Source of the DNA: Ptychodera flava
Taxonomy: Eukaryota > Hemichordata > Enteropneusta > Ptychoderidae
NCBI RefSeq assembly: GCF_041260155.1
Contig: NC_091946.1
Span: 36,335,776 to 36,399,775, forward strand
DNA length: 64,000 bases
Direction: 5' to 3'
Part shown: positions 35,219 through 48,300 of the stretch, piece by piece
Layout of the letters: the number at the start of each line of letters is the position of its first letter
Position numbering within the stretch: position 1 is the first letter of the stretch
Translations under genes and position numbers: made by a program
The notes under the pieces: generated by a model
What the model was told of the DNA's origin: nothing
What the model saw: the letters and a program-made list of their open reading frames with translations, nothing else
The model's database searches: none

Positions 35219-36343
35219 AGCTTATGATCACAGTCTTTCTCACAGTAAATTGTCACCGTATGATTGAATATTTTTGCATCAAGAAATGGGAAACGTGGAT
35301 TCTACGTGGCGGTTAAAGTGTTAATACATGAAAAACAGTAACTGCACACAAAACAATGCTGTATGATTAATATATGCTAAAATGACCACTCATGTGGCAG
35401 TCTTTGGTTGGTAGGTTAAATTTTAAATATTCAGACTCCTTTAAAGATACAAAAATACTTCAATGTGATTGGTCAGAAATACATCACAGTATTGCTTAAA
35501 CCATACAAATTACAAATGCATATTTGGTTGAACAAATTAAAGCCATTTCTTTGCATTTAATATCATGATCATAATGCAAATTAGGAAATATTTGCATATT
35601 ACTGGTATACACACCTGGTCTCTACATGGCAACTTTCTCTTTACCTCTGTCTTAAATTTCATGTAGCTCTTCTAAACTTTGTGAATATCATGAAAACACA
35701 AAACAACCATTAAACTACCCAAGTCTACAGTCATGCTAGCTCATTGCAGATTACAATTTTCCATTTCATATAAAAGTATGGCATAACCAGTGGGCCAATG
35801 CATAGACCCTTGAAAACTTGAGGGTCTATGGTCGATGGCTTGACTTTATTAAAATACTAGTACAAACTTCACTAATCGCTTTTCAAATTGTTTAGAGAAA
35901 ACAATGTTTATATGGGTCCATTTGCCAACAATAGTGGAATTGGACTGGATGGGTTTGCTATTACGATATGACACATCCCAAAAACTGTTGCAAGCAAGTT
36001 TTACATAAAGCATAAATACGAAAAAAAAAAGAAACTTTGAGAATAGTCATCAGAAAGCAAAATTTACAATTTCAAAAGTATGTGAAGATAGATATCATAA
36101 AGCACACCATTTCACAGTCAAAAGAACTAGTGAGACTATTTCTACATCAACCATGCATCACACACTTGTGGAAAGCTACATTATCAAACTCTACACTGAA
36201 CAGCCAATCAGTACAGCAGTTTCGGAGACACTGATTGGTTGTTGCTATGATAATTTGCATAATGGAAAAATGTTTCCCTATTTGGTCAGCTTTCATATAC
36301 TGGTAACTCTGTTCCAAATGTACCTGTACCGTATGTACAGTAA

Positions 36344-39300
36344 TCAAAATGCTATACCCAGGAGAAATCCGCCGACAAAACCACTTGACAGCATCACATT
36401 CTGTTGACAAAATTGTTTTATCTGGAAAGGAAATGAGAAAAATCTACACTGAGTATCATTGCACTGAGTATCTTTGCACATTTTATGGACTCCCCTACAA
36501 GGATCTAAATCACAGACATGACATTGAAACATGTGAAAAAATACTGTTACATGATGGGATTGAGGTTATAGGTATTCAGTATGCAAAGCCAGGGTACTGT
36601 TAAAGGAATACTCCCTAACAGCATGTAAGCAGAGTATTTTACCTTATGTAAATATCCTTGTATCTCTTGGTTATGTCTTTGCATCTTCTTGGCTTCTTTG
36701 GTCAACTGTCTCTGTGCTTGGTTCACATCCTTCTCAACTTGCTGCCAATTTATCTTGATGTAGCCTCCATAGTGAGCAAGCTGGGAAGAATGGATAAACA
36801 CATTTACTGAATGAAAACTATGGACAGTGGCAATTTTGTAGAGTCAACTAGGGATATGTTTCTAGGGTGACGCTCACCAAATATGTCTGTCTGGTGAGAG
36901 TGCCTATACACTGAAAGACAATGATACCATACAAACTACCGGTACATGTTTGATCTTAAGACATACATGTAGACATATGGTAAGGTATGTTGTTCAACAC
37001 ATAACGTAATGTATGAGTCATGACCGATGGATTTTGTAAGTGATGGTCGGCCAATGTGGCTTCAGGTAAAATTGTACTGGTAATTGAGAACCCTGACAAA
37101 TACATGTAACGTCAAAATGATTTGTAATTTGGAAATGTGATATAGGATCAGCTGAGCTGGCTACATAGATATAAAAGAAATACAGGCACAATATCAGTTA
37201 ATCCATGCCATTTATCATAAATGATTGTTTGCAGATATGACATGTATCACGTGATATTGATTGTGATTGTTAGTCCCCACGGACACCGTCCGGGGGACTT
37301 ATAGGTTTGGTCATGTCCGTGTGTGCGTGCGTGCGTGCGTGCGTGCGTCCATTCACGCAGATATCTCAGAGATGCCTGGAGCGATTTCATTCAAACTTGG
37401 TACAATGATTACTTCATATGTCATACATATGCATGTCGATTTGATTTGTGATACGATCCAATATGGCCGCCAGGCAGCCATTTTATTACAATTTTTTCAT
37501 GTACAGAGCCATAACTCAGACATGTTTCAACCGATTTTATTCAAAGTTGGTACAAGGACATTGACCAATGTCATAGATATGCACGTCAATTGGTTTTGTG
37601 ATACGATCCAATATGGCTGCCGTGCGGCCATTTTATTACGATTTTTTTCATGTACAGAGACCTAACTCAGACATGTTTCAACCGATTTTATTCAAAGTTG
37701 GTACAAGGACATTGACCTATGTCATACATATGCACATTGATTTTTTTTGTGATACGATCCAATATGGCCGCCAGGCGGCCATTTTATTACAATTTTTTCA
37801 TGTACGGAGCCATTAAACTCAGACATGTTTCAACCCATTTTATTCAAAGTTGGTACAATGACAATGACCAATGTCATAGATATGCACGTCAATTTGTTTT
37901 GTGATACTATCCAATATGGCTGCTGTGCGGCCATTTTGTTACGATTTTTTCATGTACAAAGCCATAACTCGAGCATATCTCAACTGATTTTATACAAAGT
38001 TGGTACAAGGACATCGACCTATGTCATACATATGCACGTCGATTTGTTTTCTGATACGATCCAATATGGCTGCCAGGCAGCCATTTTATTACAATTTTTT
38101 CATCTACAGAGACCTAACTCAGACATGTTGCAACCGATTTTATTCAAAGTTGGTACAAGGACATTGACCAATGTCATAGATATGCACGTCAATTGGTTTT
38201 GTGATACGATCCAATATGGCTGCCGTGCGGCCCATTTTGTTACGATTTTTTTATGTACGAAGCCATAACTCAGGCATATCTCAACCGATTTTATTCAAAG
38301 TTGGTACAAGGACATTGACCTATGTCATACATATGCACATCGATTTGTTTTGTGATACGATCCAATAAATTAAATTAATTGCCAATTTGCATTTACATGA
38401 TGAACTTTTGTTTTTAGGGTGAATGTCCAGAAGCACTGCATCAAACTTTATAAAATATGGTACCAGTGATTATCTATCAGTGTTATGATAGGATGCAAAA
38501 ATGTTTTGCAACATCCTGTTGATTAATTCCTAGTTGACTCATTTAATGAACTTAAGATGGTGGCCTACATTGGTTTTATGTTTTCATCACCATGGAACTC
38601 ATTCTTGGCCATTGAGCGCCATCTGTATCAAAGTATTTTATCACAGACCTAATTAACGACTCTATCCTCTTTGAGGACTTGTAATCAAAGTACCCATTAA
38701 CAAGTGGGGACTGTGTAATCAACGATGACTTGTTCCTTAACCCTTTTCCTGCCGAGCGCCCTTGTCCGTTATCCTCCCAAGTCAGTAGAAAACCGCCCCA
38801 TAATATGTGCCTGCAAAAGATTGGCTCTCCTGCATGTTATCCTGCCAGCCATTTTGGCTGAAATCGCCCATTTTCAGGGTAGTTTTAGCCGTACTTATAC
38901 GTGTTAGACTTCGATAATTTCTACATGCCCGTAGACAGGGGAAGGAGCTCAAAGGTTGCTGCAGAAAAAAATTGAGGTCACCGGCTTTGTTTGCCCCTGG
39001 GAGTGCGTCATTTTATTGCCGTTTCATGTTTATTTTTTCGGAAATAAACTCCTTCAGTATTACGCACGTCCGCTAGGCACAAACATCACCTCACTCGTCT
39101 GTTAGTCAGAGACCCTGAGGATCGTGCTAGGGTTGCAGAAGCACCATCAAACCTGTCCTGTTTCCCCAGGGTAGGGTCAATTGAATACGTACCTTAAACG
39201 ACTTGGCAGTGTAGCACAAAAACTACGTTTTTTGCCGTTGTATTAACGACATGGCTGAGCCATTGAAGCACAGCTCAACGTAGTTTAGCCAGCTCAGTTG

Positions 39301-42300
39301 GGAGTTGGCTTACGAGTGTTACCGTTCATTACTGACTTAATCGAGTGGTCCTCAGTCAGGTACGGGTTTGTACCGACATGGCTTGGGCTGCAGCTAACCA
39401 GTGATAACCAGTCACTACACCCAAGTCTTCAGTTCACTTTTGCGATGCACGGGTGCAACGCAATATGCTTCCATTGTTCTAGCCATCGACGTGTCCACAT
39501 GCCTGGCAGCCATATTGTACTGCTAGCTGGTTTGCATAACAAAAGCAGTCCCTGCTAACTGCAGGCGGTATCCCGTAGCATATTGACCTTATGTCACCTT
39601 TTGAATTCTCTGTACGCAAACAGCGTACGTAGTTACTAATGCGTCGGCAAGAGGATACGTTTGCCTGCAAACCAGAGCCAATACTTCGGACGATGGAATA
39701 AATAAAAAATCCAAAGCTACGTCCATTGAATGGCACGGCCAAGGCGGTGAAGGACGTTGCCTGGCTTGAACTTGCAGAGCTGAAGCCCAGCTTAGTACGT
39801 CGGACACCAGTTTGTAATGGTATTTCCGAGTCGTTCATATCCGTTCCATTGGAGGAACAAGTCGAGCCGTCCCGTCAAAAATACGTTCTCATTTTCAGTC
39901 ACGCGCAACTGAATAAGTGACTTTCGTCTCGCACCATCGGCATATCTGCCAAGTCGTTTGCAAGAGGTAGCCTTCTAGATTAGCATTGCCGAGTTGGTCA
40001 AGTTCGGCAGCAATCTCTATAGTGCCAGGCAGCCAAGTACGTCCAACTCCGCCAGAAAACGTCACCATGCTATCCTGCCAAGTCCGCTGAAAAGCGGTAA
40101 AAAAAAACCACCCCCCCTCGGGTGTGGGGGACTCGCGGACAGGTTTCTGCACCTTTCCCTGTCTATCGACTCCCTGCGAACCCATTTCGAGGGGAAAAGG
40201 CGTTCCTTGTCAGAAAACCTCTCCTCGGATGACCCCTAAACGCACAGGGGATAGCAAAACGTAGTGCCGTCGACTTGGCAGGAAAGGGGGTACCCAAAAA
40301 GGGCCCGATTCCACCGGGCTGGGAGAATAACGGTCACCAGTGCTTAGATTCTGGCTACACCGAATTTCAAGCGGATTTCACCGACTTGACAGGAAAAGGG
40401 TTAAAGTGCAGTCTCTGGTCCATAGAGAAAAAGGCCTATTGACACTGTGAATGATAACTTACCCTGATTAGAATGAGCCCTCCACCAATAGCAGTAGCAG
40501 CGGCTCTGCCAACTCTCTGGAACACATAACCTGCAACCCTATGGTGTGAAAATGAAACAAAGTCATCACTGAATCTTTGGGTCATTGTACCGACATTTTA
40601 GCTTTCAGGATGTAAAATTCATATTTAATAATCATCTTGACATAACATCGACCATTTCATCACTGTTTCCATGTTTATAGGCCCATCCATACCAGTATGG
40701 AATAAGACTAAAGGGAAGGGGTCGTCCCATCTGCAGCTGTACAAAACATATGAGACGCGTGCGATGGGTCTGTTGCTATACAAAACTGTCCAGACATTGT
40801 TTGTGTGCATATCCAAAATTTTCAAATGAGCGCTGTATCCATACTGGTGACTGCAGCCTAAGCAGTTTGTATGATGCAACCAAAGTTTATTTGGCAAAAG
40901 TCTTGCATTGATCAGAAAGCTACAGAACGGGTGAAGTGTGCTGTCACTTCTCATGTGAAATCAAAACAACTGGGTATGATTGTCTGCAGACGAAGCTAAA
41001 GCTGTGGCATTCATGGTAAACCAGTGTGTACTGAGGACAATATGATGCCATGTTTGTTACTTGGTTCCCATGCTATTACAACTATGATGTCACTTTATGG
41101 GAACCATGCTTTCTGATTCACTGCCCCTTCACCTGGAACAATGTCCAATTAGTTAAGGGCACCAGTCACCCATTCTTGATACTTTAAGAAGAACATCAAA
41201 ACTTTTCTGTTTAGTAGCTAATGAACAATTCTGCCTTTGTAAAACATCATCGAACACTACTGCATTTTGGAGTTTGGCACTATAGAAATCCATTTGATTG
41301 ATTGATTGATTGATTATGATTGATTTTGTACAGAGGAGGAGATGATACAGAAAATACATGCAGTTATCTTCTCCAGCTGGTTTCTCAATACTGGAATTGC
41401 GTCCTCCCTGGGACTTAGCAGTAGATTCATATTTGAGGAAAAGAGAATGAATCAAACCTTTTTGTGGTCATTTTTACAGCCAAATTTAACAAAAGCACAG
41501 GTTTTTCATTGTAACTCACCATCCTGAGGCTCCGCCCACTGCAATTTGAGTGACAGCTCCCTTTGTACTCAGATCTCCCAATAATTTCTCAATGTACTCA
41601 TTCCTTCTTTCTCTTGTCAGGTCAATCACCTCAAAGTGTTCATCATCTGTGAAAGAAAATAGGATTCAATCAATATCTTCTCCATTGAAAACAATATTCC
41701 TTAGGGCAAAGTTTAGAAAATATCCCAATGTAAATTGCCTACAAATCCTGTCAATCAAGTCATTTTTCAGAATTCACACGTTATTTCTAAAACTGACTTT
41801 TTATTCTCAAGGTCATAAGAAGAATCCAAAATCTCAGTCCTGTTGACATTTTCTATCCAGCTTACACATTTTTCAGACAGTGTGTATCTATCTTACTTTG
41901 TTCTCAAATTGCCTATGAAATATTCATAATGATTACCTGGGACATCTTTTCAACCCTAATATTTTGACAGCTTTCTGGAATGACACGTTTCAGACCGTTT
42001 AAAATGTTGCAAATATGAGAACAATCACTTATTTTAATGCTTAAAATTGACTTTCTTAATCCATGCTTTTATCTCTTTTTCTTTCACTTACACCAGACAT
42101 TTTCATATTTTTAAGCAGAACCTGTAATTACTATATAGACCTCAAACACCTATATGACAGGCCATTGGCCCACAAAAGGTATAGTTTGACATGATTGAAT
42201 TTATTTCTTGATATGTGGTAATGTTGGACTGACACACAGACATGGCCATTGATTTCTGAACCGATTCTTTTAAAGTTTAGAAATTTTGTATGATAGAGGG

Positions 42301-45300
42301 CGCACTGCCAGCAAGCTCTAATGGTACTACCCTCAATGATAGCTCTGAGACTCAATGTCTCTCTTTACAAAATTGTGAAGAATGACCAGCAGAACCAAAA
42401 GGCAAAACAATGGTGGTGGTGAACCCTTTGAAGAAGTTCCTTATCAAATACATGGAGTTTCAGAGGAAATATACTGAACAAGTCTGGTGGATTGATGTGG
42501 GAACTTGTGTATAGTTCAGTGGAAAACATTGGAATTAGTTCATAATGCTCTTCACAGTCATACAATAACATAACCATCTGAATTTACTCTAGGCTTTAAG
42601 AACAGCAGCATTAGCATCTGCCAATACCTTGATAAGCCTACAACTGTCACAATGTTGAACTGCATTAACAAGCATCACAAACTATCATTTGTATAATCCA
42701 TGGAATGAATGATAGACATTAATGATATTCTGATAAAAGTTAAACCCAATGTAAAAACTGACGTAGAATTTCAGCTTGTCATTTGTTTGTGTTCAGCCAC
42801 AAAATGATCAAGGAAGCTAGAGAGAGCATTTGTTTTAATATTGATACCACATCATTCATGTTCATTATAGATTACTGGGTATCATGAAATGTTCACATTC
42901 CAGTTTACACAAACTCTATATTACAGGTATTGCTTTTACCAGTAATATAATTTTATACATGTGCCACAGCTTGAATTATTTGCATTAAAACCTTTAAAGA
43001 CTGGATACAGTTGATATGCTAGCTTTCTGCTCCTAATGTTTTCATGGAATGTCTCACTACAAAATGAATTGAAATGTGTCATAAGGATTAAATTCATAGC
43101 ATAGTGTGTATTCTATTCAACTGTTCCTTACATTGATATCAACCATAGCTAGTCCATTCATCGACTGAGGTTTTACACAATGAACAATACTCTATTATTT
43201 ATGTTACATCTATGAAATGTTTCATGACTCTACCGGCACATTCAATACAATCTTGAGGCAAGATAATTTCTACTCTGTAATAATTGCTTTTATGGGCATG
43301 ACCAGGAGGAAAAAACTAAATTAAGGTTCATCTCTTGTGTGGCCAGGCATTGTTGGCTTTACTGCATGTCCTTTATCTTGACACAGCTATCAATGGTCAG
43401 CACATTAGTCATGGTTTCACTGACACACTCTGTCAGTGCTTCCTAACACAGTAAAATATGCACTGGAAATTAATAGGCATGAGTCTGATAGAATGGTGAG
43501 GTTAATAGTTATGACATTCAATTTACACCTAAGTAAAAGAGAGAACTATGCTGTGGATGCAACACTCATTAGGGAATACCAGCAACTCTTGTCATTATTT
43601 CTACCTCAGTCTCTACACCCTGGACAGTGTGTCCTGTGTCTCTATTTAGTCATTTTTTCTATCTATCATCAGAAAGCTGGAAGCTTATTTACAGGATGAT
43701 GTAACAATTATTTCTGGGTATGGGACAAGATTCTGCACTGGTGAAATGTATAGGACACAACAGCACTCTTACCTAAGTCAGCCTATGATTGTACAATGCT
43801 CAAATAGTGAATAGAATGCTATGGTCACGCCCACACATTCACTATCCTCCCGTCACGAATCTACTACACTGACCACTATACTGTGATACCATGTAGTCTA
43901 ACTGACAAGCTATCATTTAAATAATATGTCACTGTTATAACCACTGCATTAACATTTATGTCTTTAGAATTCTCCTGCTACGATTTATAAATTTTGTTGA
44001 TTTGCTTATTTTGTTAATGGGAGGGAGGTCCTCGGAACTGCACTCTAAGGTCGTATGGCAGCCATAGGACTAATGTAAACACTGTATCCAGGGTACGTTG
44101 GCGATTGATGAAAGTTCAAACAATTGTTTGTAATGAGTACATTGTAAAATTTAAATGTTGCATGCTGCTATGTTAACGTAATGCATCTATACATGTAGAT
44201 ATAGTGCACAAAATACATTGTTTGTAAACACCAACGTTGCACAGGCACAGTTCTGACAACCCCTCCCTTTAAAATTTATTTGCATCATTTACTGTGCTGG
44301 TACATGCAGAGGAAAGATATCAGCTTCAACTTTCCATTACCTTTGACTTTTAATTTTCATATCTTTTTCAGTATTTTTCATATGTTTGTGAATACAGTTT
44401 CTTATTTTACTTCCCAGGGTCAAGTTCAACTCATTGGCTGGTGTTCAACTTGTCAAAATGGCCTGTAATGCTAATATTATTATTGAAAACTAGACTTTGG
44501 TCTGACTACAATTCATTTGTCAACGATCGTAATTGCACACATGGCATTATGTTAGCTCGGCTAATTATTTGTATTTCAATGTATATCATCAGGAATGAGA
44601 ATTTGGAATATATGCATATTTATTGAATAAAAATAATCAAACTGGTATAAAAAAAGTGACAGCTATTGTCAGTTTTAAATGCGTTGATCACAATTATTTC
44701 CTCCTGGTAGTACGATATAGACACTGTTGAAAGCAAAATTCGCAACGAACTGCACATCACTTGACCATTAGTGACATCATATGACCCATTGACCAAATTA
44801 CATTTTGTTGATTAATTAAGAAAATGAGTTGAACTTGCCATGCACAGTCAGAAGATGAAAACATAAATATCAAAAGAATCGATAATTAACAAATTAATGA
44901 ACAAACTCATAAATGATCAATGTAACAAACTGAATAATTTAATAAATTAATCATTAAATAGCTGGATAAACTTGCTAGTAATATGACCTCCGCAGTCTGT
45001 TCTTTAAGTCTTGGAAGGCATGCAGGTATAAGGATCGATATCAAATGAGATACAAATGTTTTCAAGTGTACAGAAGACCAACTAATTTGTTTAATACAAT
45101 ATTTACTTATAAGTAGTATAACAGATGTTCAAACATGTTGACTAATTTAAGCCATAATTTTAATGTATTGTTTTTCATACTTTAATCTCATTATCAAAAA
45201 TGCCCTTATCAATCTTAATTATGCAAATTTATTGTAATAGACAATACTGTTGTATCTACTTGGAGTTCATTTGAAGGTCAATCCTACTACTCTGTGCATA

Positions 45301-48300
45301 CAACATTAGCTGCGATGAGTATGTCTTGGCATTGACTTTTCTGGCCTGTATTCTCCACAAGTGATCCATGCACTACACTCCGCATACAAGTTGCCCTACT
45401 AACTTACAACAAGCATGTGGTTGTGTATCCGGCCATAAATTTGTATCACTACCCAAGAATATATTGATAGTTGGAGAGCCTTAGTATAAATTTGTGCCAC
45501 TAGCTTGAAATATATTGATGAGTTGGTATCCGGTCATAAATTTGCACCACTGCACTATCTAAGATTGATCACTATTCGTGTCTTTGACCACAAACCAATT
45601 TTTCAAATTGTAGCATTCCAAAAGTTGTAGGGGAAAGTTCTTTACAAATGATACATCGATGGCGCCATTTTATGAATTAGCAAGAATATTAACACAACCT
45701 TGACTCTAAATCTTCAGTGAAACTTAGTAGTCTGTAAAACTGATGAATTCAATTTTTATGACATTTCTCATGTTTTCCAAATTTTAGATAAACATTTCTA
45801 CAATGGAAGATTTTCTCCCTTGAGTATCCTCATAGTCACACTTCAATACACTGACATCAATTATGATGTCCTAATTTACAGTCAGTATCGGCAAATATGT
45901 TCCCCTCTGATAAGCGTATTCTAAACAAAATAAAATATTGCAATTAATTTGTCAAATAGACAAAACCTTTACTAAATATGCCTGCTAAATAAATAATTCA
46001 CTGACATCAAGCATTTTTTATAACTGCCTTTATTTCCCTGAACGTACATGATGTACTTAGATAGGGACGGTATTTGGAACTTTTGATAATATTTCTATTA
46101 TTTTTGTTCTGGAAAACAAACACATTTTCTTATTCTAGTTGCTGAAATATTTGCAAGACAATGTGTCAGCCACGCCCATACTTTCCATAGGGCCCAATAT
46201 GAAATGTTATTTTTGACAATGAATTTTCATCTGGACTGAAATTTAGTTGACAACAATAACATTGGTATTGAGCAGTTGAAATTTCAACATAGTTTGGGAG
46301 AAGAACAAGAAACTCTACATAAATATATAAAAAAGAAAGCTGAGGGAATTTTTACATTTTTCCTTGAAATACAACTTAACACATATGTAAGGTCAACATT
46401 TCAGCATATAGTTCATTTCGGTGTTATAGTATGTCTGGGATGATGAATAATGACCTGAAAGGATACAGGGAATTATTTTGTGGTAACAAAAGGTTGTAGT
46501 GGCAATGGAAAAGTTCAAAGGTTAAATTTATGTGAATAGGTGTGAATGATAGCTGGTTATGACAGAAGTGTAAAACTCATTTATCATGTGTTTATGTCAT
46601 GTAGGATGTGATCAAACACACGTACAGTGATAGCGGCAGATAAATTGCTGTCAATGGATGTCAGCGTACTTCAATACATCTTCAAAGGTAGCATCTGTAC
46701 GTTATGGATGACAATGTCAGTACTGAGCTAATCAACTACATAGTATACCGGTATGGTATGTACTGGCATGTAGTATGTCACCATTCTCACAAAATTCTTC
46801 AAGGTTAGAGGGTCTAAGCCTCTAATTAAGGTTGAGACAATAATTATATGGTACAACTGGGAACATATCATGCTTTTGCAAAAGTTTATTTAGAATTTCA
46901 CAAAATGTCTTTGGATACTTTCCTTAATTAGTTTATCATGTGACTTTTGAAATTCACTAGAAGACAGTTGAAATACAACAGATGGTTGTTGATCTTGAGT
47001 GAAATATAGTTACTCATAGAATGCCCCAGATGTTACTTTTGTGAACTACTAAGTCTTATATTGTTGTCGGGATAAATGCTAGTTCTATTATCCTCATACC
47101 GAACTAGTGGCACGTACTGTAACTGGAAGTAACTGAAAACTCACGGACTTTGCTGAAAATATTCAATTTCTTGGAGTAATTTGCGAAGGGAAAGACACTA
47201 TTTTGCAGGATCACTTGCAAATATTAGAAAATCTTTCAGTTTCAGTGCATGTTACTCTACAGTTTTGACACAGAGTGATTTTCAGAACATTCAAAGATAT
47301 GAACCCTTTCACAACCATGGTTTGGTCTGAACCCATTGTTTTCAATGGTGATTGTAGACCTGTTCCCTGGGAATTGAGAGTCTGGAAATTCCTGGGACTT
47401 TCAGTTTCAGGTGCTTCCGCATGTACGTGTATCAAACCATATTATTGGACACAAACTGGTGATACCAAAAGCACATATATATTTGCTATCTTGTGTTTGT
47501 AAGTCACACTCAGAGTGATGATCAAAAAACATGCAAAGCTGTGTCGGGAAGTTATTTCATTAAGAAAACAATACCATTTTCTTAGGGAGCCTCACAAGCT
47601 CTATCACAGACACTATTCGCCTTGTCTGTGGCTTTGTGAAGGAGCTTGACCACTTGGGGTAATGGTGATTTCTAACCTTGTTTTATGTAGATCCAGTATT
47701 GCCTGGGAATTTCATGTTACTTGTGAGATGGTCCTTGTCGTGAAAAGCACGTCATGGTTAGTGTGATGTCACATTGATTTGAAGACGAAACCCTGACACC
47801 TTGCACTAACACTGCATTAACATGCTCATATTGTATGCTGGGAACACAATGAATGAAAAGTGACATATGCAGCATTGCCATGTGTGGAAATGTCTCATTT
47901 AATTTTTTTCATCTCAGATCTTTTCAAGTGTTAGATTCATTATGCATCACAAATTATGGATGTTTGAATGCCACTATGCAATAAAGTGATGCTACCTTTA
48001 TAACACACCTATATTCTGTCACTGATGCTATGGGTATTAGAATTCTCAATTGAAGATGAAGGCACAAGGATAGAGAGGAAGTGCTGCCAAAAGTCCAGAC
48101 TAACTTAAATGGAAAAGTGACTTGTTAGAGTCTTGTTGCATCATTATCTTTGATTTTGAACGGCCAAGTAATGTGTTTGGTGAGGTCATGAACAATATGT
48201 CTTAACCCTTTCCCTCCCAGACAGTATCACTTCCCCATCAGCCAAGTCAGTGAAAAGCGGTAATGAGCCAAAACCATAGGTATTTCCACCCGTTTGGCTT

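Larger units (their letters stand above)
33446..36343. other. Spacer between convergent CMC4 and FUNDC1
   Basis: About 2.9 kb with no recognised gene. It holds a foldback at 33,668-33,795, a perfect 43-bp tandem duplication at 34,348-34,433, a 60-bp tandem duplication at 35,102-35,218, and a short hairpin (CATAGACCCT/AGGGTCTATG) at 35,802-35,831. The FUNDC1 3' UTR should occupy the right end; AATAAA on the minus strand (plus 35,845-35,850) is a candidate signal. Confidence 0.6.
36781..40462. other. Intron 3 of FUNDC1
   Basis: A 3.7-kb intron made mostly of two insertions: the GTCCCC element with its 150-bp array (37,273-38,711) and the TTAA-flanked GC-rich element (38,741-40,400). The stretch 36,781-37,270 is plain AT-rich DNA in which I see nothing. 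Confidence 0.75.

Noticed and set aside
37267-38268. Long frames (up to 147 codons) rich in MFQPILFKVGT-like repeats
   Set aside because: They are read through a 150-bp tandem array. The period is close to a multiple of three, so repeated frames stay open. There is no start context, splice structure or family match.
39479-39838. 119-codon minus-strand frame with serine-rich sequence
   Set aside because: It lies inside the GC-rich TTAA-flanked element, where stop codons are rarer by composition, and I recognise no transposase motif.
44421-44520. Possible second copy of the 33,668 foldback
   Set aside because: Both contain AACTTGTCAA and a similar AT-rich stretch, but the similarity does not extend to the arms or the centre.
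47590-47655. Inverted words CACAGACA/TGTCTGTG as a transposon
   Set aside because: The arms are short and broken, with no flanking duplication; it is likely chance.
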